From Candidatus Omnitrophota bacterium (lineage in GTDB: Bacteria > Omnitrophota > Gorgyraeia > 2-02-FULL-51-18): DNA of 8,168 nucleotides. The stretch lies in NCBI GenBank assembly GCA_023247955.1, contig JAHFFL010000039.1:1-8168 (forward strand). The letters are read 5' to 3'. The translations under genes were made by a program, and so were the position numbers. Below are positions 5,842 to 8,168 of this stretch, in pieces; the stretch's first letter is position 1, and the number at the start of each line of letters is the position of its first letter. The notes beneath the pieces were generated by a model. That model was not told the DNA's origin and ran no database searches. It saw only the letters and a list, made by a program, of their open reading frames with translations.

Positions 5842-6570
5842 ATGAATTCGGCTTATGGAACACTTTGGCAGCATTTGGAGGAGCTCAGAAAAAGACTACT
5901 GGTCTCCCTGGCAGCTCTGACGGTAGTCACTGTCCTGGGGTATATTTATTCTGATTTTCTGCTGGATGTTCTCTTACGCCCGGTTACCGGTCAGCTTCAG
6001 GAGCTTTATTTTTTCTCTCCGGCCGAAGCGTTTTTGGTGCGGCTTAAAGTGGCCCTTTTGGCCGGCGCAGTGGCGGCCTTTCCGCTGGTGGCCGCCGAGC
6101 TGTGGTTTTTTGTGTCACCGGGTCTTTATGCGCGGGAGAAAAAACTGATACTCCCGGTCGTTTTGGGTATTTCTCTTTTATTTACCGTCGGGGTCGTGTT
6201 TTGCTACCATGGGGTTGTCCCGGCCGCCATCCGCTTTTTTTTGGGGCTGCAGTCCGGTGTCCTGAGACCCCTGATCTCGGTCCGCGAGTACGTTGATTTT
6301 TTGACGCAACTTCTCGTGGCGTTCGGCGTGGCCTTCAACCTACCGGTGTTTGTGATAGCGTTTGTCTTTGCGGGGCTCACGGACGCCAAGCGTCTGAGCA
6401 AGGTCCGCCGGCACGCGATCGTTTTGATTTTCATCGCCGCCGCCGCGCTTACTCCGGGGCCGGATGTCGCAAGCCAAATCCTTTTGGCGGTGCCGCTGCT
6501 CGTTCTTTTTGAGCTCAGTATCGGTGCCGCGTTTCTCGTGGGCATTTTCCGGAAAGGAAAGAGACCGTGA
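5842..6570 (+). CDS. tatC: Sec-independent protein translocase TatC
   Basis: A polytopic inner-membrane protein that recognises twin-arginine signal peptides and, with TatA/TatB, exports folded proteins. The 242 residues are slightly short but complete. The N-terminal signature HLEELRKRLL is at 11-20. Six hydrophobic segments lie at roughly 18-36, 68-90, 104-124, 154-174, 191-206 and 213-233. Family motifs include SPAEAFLVRLKV (59-70), ELWFFVSPGLYAREKK (86-101) with its conserved Pro and Glu, FLTQLLVAFGVAFNLPV (153-169), and TPGPDVASQ (204-212) with the conserved Asp. ATG 5842 is chosen because the family N-terminus starts there and the promoter -10 lies immediately upstream. The same frame is open back to 5749, but that part precedes the promoter. 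No tatA or tatB is visible here. The stop overlaps the next gene by 4 bases. Confidence 0.95.
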   Translation: MNSAYGTLWQHLEELRKRLLVSLAALTVVTVLGYIYSDFLLDVLLRPVTGQLQELYFFSPAEAFLVRLKVALLAGAVAAFPLVAAELWFFVSPGLYAREKKLILPVVLGISLLFTVGVVFCYHGVVPAAIRFFLGLQSGVLRPLISVREYVDFLTQLLVAFGVAFNLPVFVIAFVFAGLTDAKRLSKVRRHAIVLIFIAAAALTPGPDVASQILLAVPLLVLFELSIGAAFLVGIFRKGKRP

Positions 6571-7481
6571 TCATTCTTTTGTTTTCCATGGTTGTCTTGG
6601 TCGTCACCTACATGGTTTGGGCGGCGTTCAAATACACACGCATGATCGCCAACATCTTTGTGAGTCTTGTCTACCGGCCGTCCATGGAGCTTCCTTCAGT
6701 CTCGAGGGGAGAGAAGGTCAGTATCCTTGATTCTTCGGACCGTGAAATTGAGGCCTTGCTTGTGGAGGCTCCTGGGGCTTCGCGCGCCGTCGTGTTTTGC
6801 CACGAGTCCGGCGGTTTGAAAGAGTCCTGGGAAAAATACGCGTATTTTTTGCCAGACATGGGATATCATTTACTCAGCATCGATTTTGGGAACAAACGTG
6901 AGGAATCCGTGAAAAATTCTCTCAGCCAGTGGCCAACCCAGGAAGACGTCAAACGGCTGCTGACGGCCGTCCGTTGGGTGAAAAAGGTGCTGGGCACCGA
7001 GATTCCAATCCTCCTTTTTGGCGTCTCGAACGGCGCGGATATCGCGTTTGCCGCTTCTTTTGAGGATGCGTCGGTCAAGGCTGTTGTAGCCGACGGGCTT
7101 TTTTCAATGAAGGAGATTTTCAGGGACTACATCCGAAAATGGGCGCCGGTACTCGTGAAGCCCAACCTCTTCGGGGAGGATTATCCCGGCTGGGTCGTGA
7201 ACCTGTTCACTAGTCTTGGGTTTTGGTATTCTCAGAGGCAATCCGGGCGGCGTTTTGTCGATGTGGAAAGCTTAATGAAAAAAACACACGTGCCGCTTTT
7301 GATGATTCACGGAGAGACGGATGATTATGTCCCGCCCGCACACCAGAAATTTTTAGCGCGACTTCGACAGTCGGATGATTTGAAATCTGTCGTTGTCCCC
7401 GGGGCCGGGCACAACCAGTCTGTCCTCGCGGGAAGAAAGAGTTACGAGAAAGAAATCATCGATTTTTTGGGACGTATTTGA
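6567..7481 (+). CDS. Membrane-anchored alpha/beta hydrolase
   Basis: A serine hydrolase of the alpha/beta fold, 304 residues, substrate unknown. An N-terminal hydrophobic helix (about 2-20) probably anchors it in the membrane. An oxyanion-type HESGG is at 79-83, the nucleophile elbow GVSNG at 152-156 with Ser154, the acid in HGETDDYVP at 248-256 (likely Asp252), and the histidine in GAGHNQ (His282). This gives a complete triad in the right order. The GTG start overlaps the tatC stop (GTGA), and a purine-rich GGAAAGGAAAGAG lies just upstream, so translation is probably coupled to tatC. The family relatives are prolyl-oligopeptidase-like or dienelactone-hydrolase-like esterases and peptidases. 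With the helix at the N-terminus and no cleavage site, the catalytic domain could face the periplasm or the cytoplasm. Confidence 0.85.
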   Translation: MIILLFSMVVLVVTYMVWAAFKYTRMIANIFVSLVYRPSMELPSVSRGEKVSILDSSDREIEALLVEAPGASRAVVFCHESGGLKESWEKYAYFLPDMGYHLLSIDFGNKREESVKNSLSQWPTQEDVKRLLTAVRWVKKVLGTEIPILLFGVSNGADIAFAASFEDASVKAVVADGLFSMKEIFRDYIRKWAPVLVKPNLFGEDYPGWVVNLFTSLGFWYSQRQSGRRFVDVESLMKKTHVPLLMIHGETDDYVPPAHQKFLARLRQSDDLKSVVVPGAGHNQSVLAGRKSYEKEIIDFLGRI

Positions 7482-7498
7482 TCCGAAGGAAAAAACAG

Positions 7499-8168
7499 AT
7501 GGGAAAAAGGTTTGGCGCGTTTTTGTTGGTTGCCTTTTTGGCGGGCGTTTCTCCGCCGGCCACGGCGCAGGGTGTTTTGCCCTCGAAGCCAGGAGTGGCG
7601 CGCCTGGTAGGGCTCTTGGAAAAAGGGAATGCGTCTTATGGCAAGCTGAGGGATTACCGCGCCCTTTTCGTGAAGAGGGAAAAATCGGGCGTTGGGATGG
7701 GCGAAGAGGAAAGGATTTTTCTCAAATTCGAAAAACCATTCAAAATTTTTATGAAGTGGATGAACACCCAAAAGAAAGGGCTACAAGTCCTGTATGAACG
7801 GGGAAGGCACCGGGGAAAACTTCTGATTCACAAACCGGGGATTTTGTCCCATGTGGCGCCGGTGATTTCCCTCGACCAGTCCAGTCCCTGGGTGCGCCAG
7901 GGCAGCGCTTCTTACCATATCGAGGACGCCGGGATAGGCGCTTTTCTCAAGGACTTCACAGGCGCGGTGCTTGACGCGCGGCGGAAGGGCTGCCTCAAGG
8001 TGAAATGGACGAAAAAAAACGTCTCAGACGTTACTTTTTTAAAAACAAACAAGGATTCGATCTATTTCGCTTACCGCGTCCGCGTGGGTTTCGACGAAAT
8101 AACCGGACTTCCGATACACATGCGGTTGTTTGACTGGAACAACCGGCTCATGGGAATTTACGAGTACC
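7499..8168 (+). CDS. Exported DUF1571-like protein, 3' end missing
   Basis: The frame is open to the window edge, so only the first 223 residues are seen. ATG 7499 follows GAAGGA (7485-7490) at 8 bases spacing. The N-terminus is a classic Sec signal peptide: GKR, hydrophobic core, then a likely cleavage after ATA or ATAQ near 23-24. The mature part has LRDYRALFVKREK at 50-62, EEERIFLKFEKPFKIFMKWM at 69-88, VLYERGRHRGKLLIH at 97-111, and TGLPIHMRLFDWNNRLMGIY at 202-221. This order matches the DUF1571 pattern known from Planctomycetes and related bacteria (recognised from memory, not searched). The beta-strand rhythm resembles LolA-like lipid-binding folds, which is an inference. It sits 17 bp behind the hydrolase gene in the tatC operon. 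Its signal peptide lacks twin arginines, so it is not an obvious Tat substrate. Confidence 0.75.
   Translation, partial: MGKRFGAFLLVAFLAGVSPPATAQGVLPSKPGVARLVGLLEKGNASYGKLRDYRALFVKREKSGVGMGEEERIFLKFEKPFKIFMKWMNTQKKGLQVLYERGRHRGKLLIHKPGILSHVAPVISLDQSSPWVRQGSASYHIEDAGIGAFLKDFTGAVLDARRKGCLKVKWTKKNVSDVTFLKTNKDSIYFAYRVRVGFDEITGLPIHMRLFDWNNRLMGIYEY

Noticed and set aside
7393..7797. Plus-strand open frame of 134 codons overlapping the hydrolase end and the DUF1571 gene
   Set aside because: Out of frame with two better-supported genes; no signal peptide or motif.

Overview
The window looks like chromosomal DNA of an uncultivated or poorly sampled bacterium with moderately GC-rich coding sequence. 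A DUF1571-type secreted protein, a 'YxxQ...DLSS.W...FYRV' module typical of secreted proteins in the Planctomycetes/Verrucomicrobia group, and the isoprenoid gene order together suggest a PVC-group or candidate-phylum organism such as Omnitrophota. That placement is an inference from protein style, not a database result. There are no tRNAs, rRNAs, insertion sequences, phage genes or CRISPR arrays.

Left region (1-2993, + strand): the end of xseB (exonuclease VII small subunit), then ispA (trans-polyprenyl diphosphate synthase) and dxs (DXP synthase). This xseB-ispA-dxs order is a common bacterial operon that makes the isoprenoid precursor and then its C15/C20 chain. An 82-bp gap between xseB and ispA carries four perfect tandem copies of a heptamer followed by degenerate inverted copies, which can fold into a long hairpin just before the ispA start.

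Middle region (2952-5755, - strand): two envelope genes of unknown function, transcribed toward dxs. The first in transcription order is a single-pass inner-membrane protein with a long coiled coil and a small C-terminal beta domain. The second is a secreted protein of about 516 residues with YD/RHS-like beta-hairpin motifs. Its last codons overlap the 3' end of dxs tail-to-tail by 42 bp. A GC-rich hairpin lies in the 79-bp gap between the two genes.

Right region (5713-8168, + strand): a 129-bp divergent promoter region followed by tatC (twin-arginine translocase), an overlapping membrane-anchored alpha/beta hydrolase, and a DUF1571-like exported protein cut off by the window edge. The three genes are tightly packed and probably form one operon. 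Both divergent promoters sit so close to their start codons that the transcripts would be leaderless or nearly so.

No obvious new defence or mobile system is visible. The most interesting items are the secreted YD-motif protein and its coiled-coil neighbour, the heptamer palindrome, the shortened C-terminus of IspA, and the back-to-back leaderless promoters.
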